From Chitinophaga rhizophila (GTDB taxonomy: Bacteria > Bacteroidota > Bacteroidia > Chitinophagales > Chitinophagaceae), in the NCBI RefSeq assembly GCF_019492185.1, contig NZ_JAICCF010000004.1, forward strand, positions 744,001 through 808,000: a stretch of 64,000 bases of DNA, in the 5' to 3' direction. The position numbers were made by a program, and so were the translations under genes. The notes under the pieces are model-generated. The model was not told where the DNA came from. It made no database searches and worked only from the letters and a program-made list of their open reading frames with translations. Below are positions 8,884 through 17,698 of the stretch, one piece after another; within the stretch, counting starts at the first letter, position 1, and each line of letters starts with the position of its first letter.

Positions 8884-11163
8884 TATATTTTACTGATCCT
8901 GGCCTGCTGCTATTCGTGCGTAGCGCCCAAAGAGAACCTGTTAAGATATGCCGATCCAGGTATTGGCACTGCTCACAGCAGGTGGTTTTTCTATACACCG
9001 GCTGCCGTACCTCATGGCATGGCGAAACTGGCACCTTCTACTAACGGGCACTACGGCAATCCCAGTGGATGGGAAGCGGTAGGGTATGACACCAGGCACA
9101 CGTCTATTGAAGGATTTGCGCATTTCCATGAATGGCAGGTTGGTGGCGTGGTCGTAATGCCAGCTACCGGACAGCGATTGCTGACTCCCGGTGAACTGGA
9201 AGATGCAGAAAAAGGGATTAAAAAAGGTTACCGCTCCTCTTTTAATCATAAAACAGAAGTTGCACAACCGGGGTACTACAAGGTTGAGCTGGACGACTAT
9301 CATATCACCGCAGAGCTTACCGCAACTGAGCGGGTAGGCTTCCACAGATACACCTTTCCGGCCGGCACGGATTCCAGGATTATACTGGACATTGGCAATA
9401 AACAGGGAGAAAGCGGTGAAGTGCTGGATGCAGAAGTGCATATGACCGATGAGACCCATTTTGAAGGGTTTGTAACTACCTATCCTGCCTACATCAGGCA
9501 ATATGACCCTAAAGGCAGTATCTCTATGTATTTCTATGGAGAGATCAGTAAACGTCCGACGGCAGTTGGCGCATTTAACGCCGGCAATGTACGTCCCGAT
9601 GTAAAATCCAGTAGTGGTAAAGGTGCTGGCATTTACCTCGAATTTCCTACCACCAGCCAGGAAACTGTGGAACTGAAGGTTGGTCTGTCTTATACCTCCG
9701 CGTCTGAGGCACAAAAAAACCTGATAGCCGAGGCTACCGGACTTGATTTCAACAAAGCCCGTAAGCGCGCACAGGACACCTGGCAGCGTGAGTTCAGTAA
9801 ACTGACGGTAGCAGGAGGAGATGTGAAAGACAAAACAAAATTCTATACTGGCCTGTATCATGCATTGCTGGGCCGCGGCATCATCAATGACGCCGGACAG
9901 CCAAACCGTTATAATACAGACGCTATATGGGGTGCATTCTGGAACCTGACGCAGCTGTGGGCACTCTCCTACCCTGAGCGCTACAATGACTATGTACGTT
10001 CTCAGCTGGATATCTATCGTAACAGAGGTTGGTTTGCAGATGGGGTATCCAATGGTCATTTTACGTCAGGAGTGGGCACAAACTTCGTGGGACTGGCCGT
10101 TGCTGCTGCTTATCAATGCGGCATCCGGGACTATGATACTGCACTTGCTTACAAAGCTATCAAAGCGAACGAGATTGATGACCTCAACAGACCGGTAGGT
10201 TCAGGTAAACTCGACGTTGGTATCTTCAACAAGCTGGGATATGTTCCACTTCTCGAAGAAGATAAGACTGACAGTACCGGATCCCGGTTTTCCGCATCAC
10301 ACACATTGGAATACAGTTACAGTGCATTTGCAGCCGCGCAGATGGCAAAAGCAATGGGAAAAACCGCTGACTACAATTACTTCATTGATAAATCCAATGG
10401 CTGGAGATTGTTATTTAATAACGACACTAAGCTGATTCAACCGAAGACAGCAGCGGGTACATTTATTGAAAATTTTGACCCAATGCAGCCCTGGCGGGGA
10501 TTCCAGGAAGGGAATGCGGTACAATATACTTTCTACGTACCGCAGAATCCTGCCGGCCTGATTGCAGCCATGGGAAAGGAGGAATTTAATACCAGACTGG
10601 ATAGAATATTTACCAATGCACAGCAAAACAGCTTCGGAGGAGGTAAAACGATCGATGCATTTGCCGGCATCAATGCCAGTTATAATCACGGAAATCAGCC
10701 CAATCTACACATCAGCTGGTTATTTAATTATTCCGGCAAACCATGGCTTACGCAGAAGTGGACACGCGCTATCTGTAACGAATTTTATGGCACAGAAAGC
10801 ATCCACGGCTACGGATATGGGCAGGACGAAGACCAGGGGCAACTGGGTGCCTGGTATGTAATGAGTGCCCTGGGACTATTTGATGTAAAAGGACTTACAG
10901 ACCTGCGTCCCGCGATTCAACTGGGTAGTCCGCTATTTGAAAAGGCCACTGTTACCCTCGGCAATGGCCGGAAATTACACATCATCACAAAAAATAACAG
11001 CAAGGAGAATGTCTATGTGCAGGCAGCAAACTTCAACGGACAGCCGCTGCAACATGCATGGTTGTACAGAGATGAACTGATGAAAGGTGGAACACTGACG
11101 CTGGAAATGGGTAGTTCGCCGAACGAGCAATGGGGTCAGGAGCCACCGCCTTCCATACAATAA
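8869..11163 (+). CDS. GH92-family alpha-mannosidase, predicted lipoprotein
   Basis: A 764-residue predicted exo-acting alpha-mannosidase. The start at 8869 gives a short lipoprotein signal (YKHSYILLILACC); a TTG at 8848 in the same frame lies inside the promoter and is rejected. Family features include YADPGIGTAHSRWFFYT near the N-terminus, VPHGMAKLAPST, the EGFAHFHEW stretch and, near the C-terminus, YGQDEDQGQLGAWYVM. The last corresponds to the usual G-N-D-D catalytic box, here read as G-Q-D-E-D, so linkage specificity may differ from characterised members. The enzyme would act at the cell surface or in the periplasm on alpha-mannosides from fungal or other glycans. No SusC/SusD pair is adjacent, so it stands alone. 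Confidence 0.87.
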   Translation: MYKHSYILLILACCYSCVAPKENLLRYADPGIGTAHSRWFFYTPAAVPHGMAKLAPSTNGHYGNPSGWEAVGYDTRHTSIEGFAHFHEWQVGGVVVMPATGQRLLTPGELEDAEKGIKKGYRSSFNHKTEVAQPGYYKVELDDYHITAELTATERVGFHRYTFPAGTDSRIILDIGNKQGESGEVLDAEVHMTDETHFEGFVTTYPAYIRQYDPKGSISMYFYGEISKRPTAVGAFNAGNVRPDVKSSSGKGAGIYLEFPTTSQETVELKVGLSYTSASEAQKNLIAEATGLDFNKARKRAQDTWQREFSKLTVAGGDVKDKTKFYTGLYHALLGRGIINDAGQPNRYNTDAIWGAFWNLTQLWALSYPERYNDYVRSQLDIYRNRGWFADGVSNGHFTSGVGTNFVGLAVAAAYQCGIRDYDTALAYKAIKANEIDDLNRPVGSGKLDVGIFNKLGYVPLLEEDKTDSTGSRFSASHTLEYSYSAFAAAQMAKAMGKTADYNYFIDKSNGWRLLFNNDTKLIQPKTAAGTFIENFDPMQPWRGFQEGNAVQYTFYVPQNPAGLIAAMGKEEFNTRLDRIFTNAQQNSFGGGKTIDAFAGINASYNHGNQPNLHISWLFNYSGKPWLTQKWTRAICNEFYGTESIHGYGYGQDEDQGQLGAWYVMSALGLFDVKGLTDLRPAIQLGSPLFEKATVTLGNGRKLHIITKNNSKENVYVQAANFNGQPLQHAWLYRDELMKGGTLTLEMGSSPNEQWGQEPPPSIQ

Positions 11164-11420
11164 TCCTTTAACGGATACACTTTCTCAATAGTTGTTCATG
11201 AAGGAATGCTCATATTGAAAGTGTCCGCCTAGACGACCTTTGCGTTCCTGATTGTTTGAATTTTGCATGTTTTGCACTTTTTAAGGTGTAAGCCTATTTC
11301 AAGGATATCATTACAGCATTACATGCCAACTAAATATTCTAACGACATGTACAGAGATCTCAGGATTATTTTTTCACTTGTATAGGTATATTAGGACTAG
11401 ACATCGTACAAATCTTCATC

Positions 11421-11477
11421 ATCCTACGTTCATCTTACGTTCTCAAACGTAGGATGAACGTAGGATGAACGTAGGAT
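11421..11477. repeat. Inverted array of five 11-bp units (AACGTAGGATG)
   Basis: The right side carries three head-to-tail copies of AACGTAGGATG (the last ending in GGATC); the left side carries two copies in opposite orientation, one with a single mismatch. Together they form a 21-bp inverted repeat (11421-11441 with 11446-11466) with one G-U-type mismatch and a four-base loop CTCA. No T run follows on either strand, so a standard terminator is unlikely. Confidence 0.85.
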
Positions 11478-11599
11478 CACCCCAAAAAAAACAAACGCCC
11501 CATTATCACTTTCTATATCTCTCACACCACGATATGGCGTCCTGTGCACACGTTTTGGCGTCCTATGGACATGGATCAGCATTGAAAAAAGAAATGTGC

Positions 11600-11607
11600 T
11601 ACTTTTG
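11600..11607 (+). promoter_or_regulatory. Possible -7 box for the methyltransferase gene
   Basis: TACTTTTG matches the TAnnTTTG consensus exactly. The nearest upstream TTG is only 15 bases away rather than 19-20, and the leader would be about 130 bases, so this is a weak call. Confidence 0.3.
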
Positions 11608-11744
11608 TTTTAACAATTCCGCTCAACAGGCGCACACCTTCAGCAGAACATAACAGTACACTGCGATTGGCCGCCGACGGAATTGCTCACCACACTTGTG
11701 ATGTAACTATTTTCGTTAACACCAGACATTTAAATTAATAACAC

Positions 11745-12551
11745 GTGACTGATCAAAACATATACTTCGATGTAAATAAGCAACTATGGAACAATAAGAC
11801 GGCGGTGCATATGAAATCCGCTTTCTATGACCTGGCTGCGTTTAAGGCAGGTAAAACTTCTTTGAATGAGATTGAACTTGAGGAGCTGGGAGATGTATCT
11901 GGTAAAAAACTGCTTCATCTGCAATGTCATTTCGGTATGGACACCATCTCCTGGGCTAAACGTGGTGCTGAAACGACCGGTCTTGACTTCTCTGACAAAG
12001 CCATTGATGCAGCAAAAGAACTAGCTGTGGAGATGGGCGTTAACAGTCAATTTGTGTGTTCTAACGTGTACGATGCAGGCCAGCACCTTAGCGAGAAATT
12101 TGATATTGTGTTCACATCGTACGGCACGATCGGCTGGCTGCCCGACCTTAACAGATGGGCCGCTGTCATTGCGGAACGACTAAAGCCTGGCGGCGTTTTC
12201 TATATGGTGGATTTCCATCCGGTAGTATGGATGTTTGATGATACGTTTTCTTACTTTAAATATTCCTATTTCAATACCGGGTTGCCTATAGAGGAGGAAA
12301 ATTCCGGCACCTATGCGGATAGGGACGCTGATCTCAGGGATAAGGAATATGGATGGAACCATAGCCTCAGTGATATCCTGAACGCATTGATCAAAGCAGG
12401 ATTGAATATCCGGCTGTTCAATGAGCACGCCACGTCGCCTTATGAGTGCTTCAGTAATATGGTGCAGACGGGGCCATCTTCCTATCAGATAGCTAAGATG
12501 GAAGATAAGCTACCTATGCTGTATTCTATTAAAGCAGTATACGAAAAATAG
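11745..12551 (+). CDS. Class I SAM-dependent methyltransferase
   Basis: A 268-residue soluble protein beginning at a GTG codon. Motif I is KLLHLQCHFGMDTISWAKRG, a Rossmann-type SAM-binding loop with the acidic end of strand two at TTGLDFSDKAI; motif IV-like FDIVFTSYGTIGWLP and RLKPGGVFYMVDFHP follow. The C-terminal third resembles small-molecule methyltransferases of the UbiE/MT-11 type, but no substrate can be named. It is convergent with the exporter gene of the NRPS cluster, 68 bp between stops, and on the opposite strand, so membership in the cluster is uncertain. Confidence 0.83.
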   Translation: MTDQNIYFDVNKQLWNNKTAVHMKSAFYDLAAFKAGKTSLNEIELEELGDVSGKKLLHLQCHFGMDTISWAKRGAETTGLDFSDKAIDAAKELAVEMGVNSQFVCSNVYDAGQHLSEKFDIVFTSYGTIGWLPDLNRWAAVIAERLKPGGVFYMVDFHPVVWMFDDTFSYFKYSYFNTGLPIEEENSGTYADRDADLRDKEYGWNHSLSDILNALIKAGLNIRLFNEHATSPYECFSNMVQTGPSSYQIAKMEDKLPMLYSIKAVYEK

Positions 12552-12619
12552 AGAGATGACCGGAATGGGACTGACAGTAGCGATAGCTCCATGAAACCGG
12601 CATATTTTACCGCCAACAG

Positions 12620-14254
12620 CTATACAAGGCTACCCTGGGGCGTTTCTGTAAGCACGCCGGTGTCCATGCGGTAGAGATGATGTGCAACATGGAAATATGC
12701 ATCATCGTGGGTAATAGCGATAATGGTACGGCCTTCACTGATAAGCGAAGGCAGAATAATTTCATAAAACCTGCGGCGGAATACTGGGTCCTGATCTGCG
12801 GCCCATTCATCCAGAACCAGTACAGGCCTGTTCTCCATTAACGCTGCTATCAATGCCAGCCGTTTACGCTGACCTGCGGAAAGATTGATCGTTGAAAAAG
12901 TGCGCTCCTTCAGATCCACCTTATGTGCCATCTCGAAAAGCGCCAGGTAATGACGAAATTGCGAGATAGCCGGGTCTGATATACCATAGAGTTTATCAAA
13001 AAGGTAATAGTCGCTGAAAACAACAGAGAAACAACAGAGATAGTCAGATTTGTTTGCCGAAGTAATAGGATACCCATTGAGTAGTATCCGGCCTTCACTG
13101 ACAGGCAACATCTGCAGCAGCACCTTGAGAAAAGTCGTCTTACCACTTCCATTACCTCCATGGATAAAGGTAATACCACCTTTTTCGACTTGCATGTTAA
13201 TAGGGCCGAGTCTAAAAGGCGTATCCCCACCTTTACTTTCATAGGAAAAGGAAATATCCTGGTAGTGAAGAGACTGAAAGAGCGGAGGATCACTCACTAC
13301 CGGTAGTTGGCTGATTGATTCCCCTGATGAATTTAGTTCATCTTTCATGTCTATGATCCGTGATGCGGCCACATTAGCCATCGCAACACCAGGAATCTGC
13401 ATGAGGATTGTCTCAAGGGGCTTCAGAATAAATAATAAAAGGAATACAAGACGGGTGGTAAGCACCGGGTCTCCGTGCAACAAATAGTCTGAAACGCCAA
13501 AAAGGAAGCAGCCGATAAAGGAATAATAACTTAGTTGAACAAAGAAATTATTGTTAATCATACCAGTGATGCCTTTGCGATGGTAGAAAATGCTATCCGT
13601 TATGTCTTTCCGTATCTCTGACTCAAATATCTCGGATCCCTTTGCAGGATTAACCTTGATTTCCTTGAAACCACCCAGAATATACTCAAGGTGGCGTACA
13701 AAATGCTCTTCTGTATCTCTGGCTCTGGACAAGTGCGCCATAAAAGACCTGCGGTTGAGCAGGTAGAGCAGCAATCCGGCAAGAATCAGCAACATTGTCG
13801 CCAATAGTACCTGTACTGATAAGATACCAAGGTAAACGATACAGCAGGAAAAAACAATAATAGCGCTGATCAGCTCTACAATGCCGAGGCAGCACTCAGA
13901 CAGGACCACGACATCACGCGTGAGACATGCATATATCCTGCTCTGTTTGTCGCTGATAGCGGTGTAGTCTGAACCCACGATCCGTTGCGTCATCTCAAGA
14001 CGGATAGCGCCAAGTTGCTGCTGGGTAAACCGGATAACGGACCCTGACAATAACCTGGTGGATACGACAAAGATGAGCAACAGACCTGCAAAGTACAATG
14101 CATCATTTGTACCACTGGCAGCGCTGCTGGGGGCCAACTGATTGTTGATGGTGATCAGCAGCCCGCTGCTGGCTATACCAGAGATACAGCCAGCTACTGC
14201 AAAAGTCAGAAATTTCCTGAAATGGACTTTGAAGAGCAGATGATATAGTGCCAT
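12620..14254 (-). CDS. Cyclic-peptide-type ABC exporter (fused membrane and ATPase domains)
   Basis: A 544-residue half-transporter of the SyrD/PvdE-like family. The N-terminal 310 residues hold six hydrophobic segments (starting FLTFAVAGCISGIASSGLLI); the ATPase domain follows with Walker A FIHGGNGSGKTTFLK, signature INLSAGQRKRLAL and Walker B RPVLVLDEWAADQDP. The ATG at 14254 is 17 bases after the sbnB stop and is preferred over a TTG at 14290 that would overlap sbnB. Relatives export non-ribosomal peptides or siderophore precursors across the inner membrane. As last gene of the row it probably exports the cluster's product. Confidence 0.88.
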   Translation of the reverse strand: MALYHLLFKVHFRKFLTFAVAGCISGIASSGLLITINNQLAPSSAASGTNDALYFAGLLLIFVVSTRLLSGSVIRFTQQQLGAIRLEMTQRIVGSDYTAISDKQSRIYACLTRDVVVLSECCLGIVELISAIIVFSCCIVYLGILSVQVLLATMLLILAGLLLYLLNRRSFMAHLSRARDTEEHFVRHLEYILGGFKEIKVNPAKGSEIFESEIRKDITDSIFYHRKGITGMINNNFFVQLSYYSFIGCFLFGVSDYLLHGDPVLTTRLVFLLLFILKPLETILMQIPGVAMANVAASRIIDMKDELNSSGESISQLPVVSDPPLFQSLHYQDISFSYESKGGDTPFRLGPINMQVEKGGITFIHGGNGSGKTTFLKVLLQMLPVSEGRILLNGYPITSANKSDYLCCFSVVFSDYYLFDKLYGISDPAISQFRHYLALFEMAHKVDLKERTFSTINLSAGQRKRLALIAALMENRPVLVLDEWAADQDPVFRRRFYEIILPSLISEGRTIIAITHDDAYFHVAHHLYRMDTGVLTETPQGSLV

Positions 14255-14270
14255 GTTTACGCTATAATGA

Positions 14271-15236
14271 TTAATTGAGTGACTGACCAATATTCAGCTG
14301 CTCGGATCTGTCGAAATAATACCTTGCCACTGCAATGTCGAAGATGGCCATACCCATGGGGTTAAACATCACTACACTGTCTGCGGCATCGTCCAGCACA
14401 GCATTATCCAGCAGACACTGACTGATATTGAACGTCTGATCTTCGGTAAGGCCATGTTGCAGATGCATCTGCTCAACATCAGTATTTTCGCGGCAGATCT
14501 CCTCCCAGTCATCTACCACCATTCTGTCTACATGCTGCAGAAATGACGGTTCGTAATCCCGAAGCGAGACATTCAGATGCAGGGTGCCTTTTGAAGGTAT
14601 GCTGTTTATATATCTACCGGAAGAGACCGTGCAGGTAATGAATATTTTACTATTTTCAAACGCTGTTTGCCAGTCATCGCAGATTATCACCTTTGATTGC
14701 AGATGAGCAGGAATACTCTGCAGATCAGGTTGGCGAAGGTCGAAGATATAAATGTGCTTTAACTGGTCTCCCCATAGCGCATCTATCATCGACAGATGCA
14801 TCCTGCCGATGGGACCAAAACCAATAATACCGAAACTGAGGTTGTCACAGGTATTCAGTGACAGATATTTCCGGATTACCGCACCGGTGACTGCTGCAGT
14901 ACGGATAGCACTTACAGCGCCGGTATTCAGGATGGCAAACGGAATACCGGTATCCGCCTCATTGAGTATAATCGTTGCATGAGCGCGCGGAATCTGTTTT
15001 TCTATATTTCCCGGAAAACTGGCAATCCATTTAATACCAGCGGTATTGATATTGCCGCCAACAAACGCAGGCATAGCGATGATCCTGTTTTTAAGATTTC
15101 GGTATCTGAGATATGGCTTTACCGGCTGACTGGTCTCACCTTCTCTTAATAACGCTGATGCTTGCTGTACAACATCGGCTAGTCCATGCCAGTCTGTTCC
15201 TATTTCTCTGATGTGCTGTTCACTAAGATATTTCAT
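14271..15236 (-). CDS. sbnB: SbnB-like dehydrogenase of 2,3-diaminopropionate biosynthesis
   Basis: A 321-residue member of the ornithine cyclodeaminase/mu-crystallin family. Family marks include GGNINTAGIKWIASFPGN and TGAVSAIRTAAVTGAVIRKYL, followed by the nucleotide-binding FGIIGFGPIGRMHL. SbnB oxidises N-(1-amino-1-carboxyl-2-ethyl)-glutamate, releasing L-2,3-diaminopropionate and 2-oxoglutarate. Its start overlaps the end of sbnA by 14 bases, so the two enzymes are translationally coupled, as in staphyloferrin B and other diaminopropionate pathways. The pairing with sbnA makes this assignment much firmer than either gene alone. The amino acid should feed the NRPS proteins encoded upstream. 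Confidence 0.88.
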   Translation of the reverse strand: MKYLSEQHIREIGTDWHGLADVVQQASALLREGETSQPVKPYLRYRNLKNRIIAMPAFVGGNINTAGIKWIASFPGNIEKQIPRAHATIILNEADTGIPFAILNTGAVSAIRTAAVTGAVIRKYLSLNTCDNLSFGIIGFGPIGRMHLSMIDALWGDQLKHIYIFDLRQPDLQSIPAHLQSKVIICDDWQTAFENSKIFITCTVSSGRYINSIPSKGTLHLNVSLRDYEPSFLQHVDRMVVDDWEEICRENTDVEQMHLQHGLTEDQTFNISQCLLDNAVLDDAADSVVMFNPMGMAIFDIAVARYYFDRSEQLNIGQSLN

Positions 15237-16200
15237 GAATCAATTTATTGCTTGAATGAATTGTCTTTTCAACCCAGCTGGTGTTATACACAGTATCCAG
15301 GTAGGCATTGCCCTTATCAGGACATATAATAAGCGCCGGCTTGCACTCATGACCATGTTCATGGAGATACTTTCTGGCCGCGGCATATACAGCTCCTGTA
15401 GAAGCTCCTCCGAAAATCATCTCTTGCTGTAATAGCTGCTGACATCCTTCTATGATCTCCTCCTCAGGCAGGATCATGTAGTCGTCAATTTCCGCTGAGC
15501 GGATCATTGTAGAATGCTGACTGGACCCGATACCAGACAAGTGACGTACACAAGGTTTATTCTGGAACACCATGGAGCCTTCCACATCTACACCAATGAT
15601 GCGGATATTGGGGAATTTTTCCTTTAGTCTGCGGGATACTCCGGTAATCGTACCACCGGTACTGACACTGATAAATGCATAGTCAAGTTCCGTAAACCGG
15701 TCACAGATCTCCTTTCCCAGCGAGTGATAATAACTCAGGAAGTTGTCTTCATTTTCGTATTGATTGGGATGATAGGAACCGGGGTATGCAGCCAGTAGCT
15801 CCTTCAATATTGCCAGTCTGTTTAACAGGAAGCCTCCGGAGGAATCTCGGTGTGTTACCTTGATCACATTATAAGATAAAAGACGCATGAGTTTTTCCTT
15901 CTCATCAGCGGTGTTGGCATCTATGATAGGGATGAACCTCAGATTCAGTTTTCTGCAGATAGCAGCGAGCGCAATACCAAAATTCCCGGAGCTGGATTCT
16001 ATCACTACCGTCTCAGGACGTATAAGATTTTTCTTGATTGCACTTTTGAGAATGTAACAGGCGGAACGGTCTTTGACGCTACCCATAAAATTCTCAAATT
16101 CCAGCTTCGCAAAGAGATTACAGCCGCTGTTTTCCAGCTGAATACAGGGTGTGTTACCTATTCGCTGTTCAATTTTTTCTATTGCGGATAATAAAGTCAT
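15223..16200 (-). CDS. sbnA: SbnA-like PLP synthase of 2,3-diaminopropionate biosynthesis
   Basis: A 325-residue fold-type II PLP enzyme related to cysteine synthase. The PLP lysine sits in MGSVKDRSACYI near residue 43; the substrate loop reads ESSSGNFGIALAAICRKL and the phosphate-binding stretch SVSTGGTITGVSRRLKEK. SbnA joins O-phospho-L-serine and L-glutamate into N-(1-amino-1-carboxyl-2-ethyl)-glutamate, the substrate of SbnB. It lacks the C-terminal regulatory extension of cystathionine synthases. It overlaps sbnB by 14 bases and follows the aminotransferase gene after 27 bp in the same operon. Confidence 0.88.
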   Translation of the reverse strand: MTLLSAIEKIEQRIGNTPCIQLENSGCNLFAKLEFENFMGSVKDRSACYILKSAIKKNLIRPETVVIESSSGNFGIALAAICRKLNLRFIPIIDANTADEKEKLMRLLSYNVIKVTHRDSSGGFLLNRLAILKELLAAYPGSYHPNQYENEDNFLSYYHSLGKEICDRFTELDYAFISVSTGGTITGVSRRLKEKFPNIRIIGVDVEGSMVFQNKPCVRHLSGIGSSQHSTMIRSAEIDDYMILPEEEIIEGCQQLLQQEMIFGGASTGAVYAAARKYLHEHGHECKPALIICPDKGNAYLDTVYNTSWVEKTIHSSNKLIHEIS

Positions 16201-16227
16201 TCTGTTAAAGATTAACGTGGTGTATAA

Positions 16228-17670
16228 CTATTGCAGATTCGTTTCCATCACAGCTACATTCGATTCTGCATAACGTAAGAAGTGGTCATTCATGATCTCA
16301 AGGCGGTTAATAATTACCTCTGCCGGTTCATGGATGGTAGTGATGCGAAACCATGCCTGTCCGTTTTCCTGTGGCATGCCGAATACGTTGCCTGGCAATA
16401 TGCCAAGTCTGGCCCCGTTTAACGTCTCACGAAACAGGACATCGCAGCTACCTCCGAACAAAGCGGGATTAGCTTTCGCAAATATGACATTGCCGATATT
16501 GCCGTTGACCACTTCACTGATCAGCGGTAATTGCTGCATAGCAGTGACTATTTTAGACATACTGTCTGCCTGCACTTTGTTACTATGATGCACCATTCGT
16601 TTATAGTGCTCAAACAAGCCGTTATCCAGGATGCCATCGAGTACCTTCTGTACATCCATTTTTACATTCCAGCCAGCGAGGAAAGTGTCCATCAGTGCAA
16701 TATCATCAGCGACCAGCGGGGTTTGGTCTAACATCTTTTTGCGAAATAAAAGGTCCATAGCAAATACCAGGCTGGTGTGATTGTTATGGGTATTGTTGAA
16801 CAGCGACGCGTAATACTGGTAAGCCTGTTTGATACGCGGGTCGCCTATCATATATCCCATACGTAGTCCGGAAAAGAACGGTCTGTCTTTGCTGGCACCG
16901 AAGACCTTGAAAAGATAGTCTGGTGAATCAGTCAGGCAGAATATCTCAGGGTTGAGCATCTCTTCGTCCCAGATGGTTTCTTGGTAGATATTATCTACGA
17001 TCAGGTACACCTTTTTCTCCTGGCAGGTTTTAACGATATCAGCCAGCGTCTGCAGATTCTCTGGTTCATAGGTACTCTGAGCAGGGTTATTAGGATAGGT
17101 CAGCACCAGCGCAATAGTATTTTCATCTATTGCAGCTGCCACTTCTTCTACCGTAGGCAGGAAGTCGTTTTCTGGTTTTGTGAGCAGATACTTACTTTTA
17201 CCACCATGTGCGTTGACGATACCGTCATAAACACTATAGTTCGGAACACAGAGCACGACGTCTGGACGGCCAGGGAATCTTGGGCGTTCCATATCGAAGA
17301 TAGATTTCAGGAGACTGCCCATTACACCGGTAGTACCCATACCTGAGCCTACAGCCAGCGTTTCCAGATCAACACCTTTGGTAAGAACGGAAGAAGCAAC
17401 AGAAGGATAGTTCTTACTAAGCCACTCATTATACTGACGAACCCTTTCCGTCTCGAGTGCCTTTACTAATTTACCGAGTTCATATGAACCATCCGGAGCA
17501 CCGTAGCCGTAGGAAGGTTTGAAGATGTCTTCCACGATACCGGAATTAATGACTTCTCCATAGATATCGCGATTGAAGTTAACGAGGTCGAGGTAATCAC
17601 ACTGCTGATAAGCTGCAATTGTAAATGCATCAATCAGCCGGGTGTACATGTCATTACTAAGATATTGCAT
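16228..17670 (-). CDS. Fold-type I PLP aminotransferase (class I/II)
   Basis: A 480-residue PLP enzyme. The cofactor-binding stretch is visible as AVGSGMGTTGVMGSLL, the aspartate contacting PLP in LIVDNIYQE, TYPNNPAQSTYEPENL as the conserved NP loop, and the Schiff-base lysine in FGASKDRPFFSGLRMGY. It is longer than typical aspartate aminotransferases (near 400 residues), mainly by an extended N-terminus and a C-terminal insertion. The SKDRPFFSGLRMGY segment suggests a specialised secondary-metabolite enzyme rather than a housekeeping one, but neither amino donor nor acceptor can be read. It lies between the Coq4-like gene and sbnA with short gaps and is probably part of precursor supply or tailoring. 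Confidence 0.82.
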   Translation of the reverse strand: MQYLSNDMYTRLIDAFTIAAYQQCDYLDLVNFNRDIYGEVINSGIVEDIFKPSYGYGAPDGSYELGKLVKALETERVRQYNEWLSKNYPSVASSVLTKGVDLETLAVGSGMGTTGVMGSLLKSIFDMERPRFPGRPDVVLCVPNYSVYDGIVNAHGGKSKYLLTKPENDFLPTVEEVAAAIDENTIALVLTYPNNPAQSTYEPENLQTLADIVKTCQEKKVYLIVDNIYQETIWDEEMLNPEIFCLTDSPDYLFKVFGASKDRPFFSGLRMGYMIGDPRIKQAYQYYASLFNNTHNNHTSLVFAMDLLFRKKMLDQTPLVADDIALMDTFLAGWNVKMDVQKVLDGILDNGLFEHYKRMVHHSNKVQADSMSKIVTAMQQLPLISEVVNGNIGNVIFAKANPALFGGSCDVLFRETLNGARLGILPGNVFGMPQENGQAWFRITTIHEPAEVIINRLEIMNDHFLRYAESNVAVMETNLQ

Positions 17671-17698
17671 AAAGAGGTTTGATTTTATTGTAAGGTTG

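Larger units (their letters stand above)
11164..11744. other. Intergenic region, 581 bp, with repeats but no recognised gene
   Basis: After the GH92 stop comes an imperfect hairpin (11172-11190 with 11213-11227) without a T run, then the repeat array at 11421-11477, then a short direct repeat TGGCGTCCT (around 11533 and 11556), and a -7-like box at 11600-11607 before the methyltransferase gene. A small rightward frame at 11465-11653 shows no recognisable protein features. Confidence 0.5.

Noticed and set aside
8941..10059. Leftward 372-codon open frame inside the GH92 gene
   Set aside because: It is fully antisense to a strongly supported GH92 coding region and its protein has no recognisable domain and is cysteine-rich in an irregular way.
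11172..11227. Hairpin after the GH92 stop as a terminator
   Set aside because: The stem has bulges and a long loop and there is no T run after it, so termination is not supported.
11421..11477. CRISPR or tandem satellite interpretation of the repeat array
   Set aside because: The units are 11 bp with no unique spacers and occur in both orientations.
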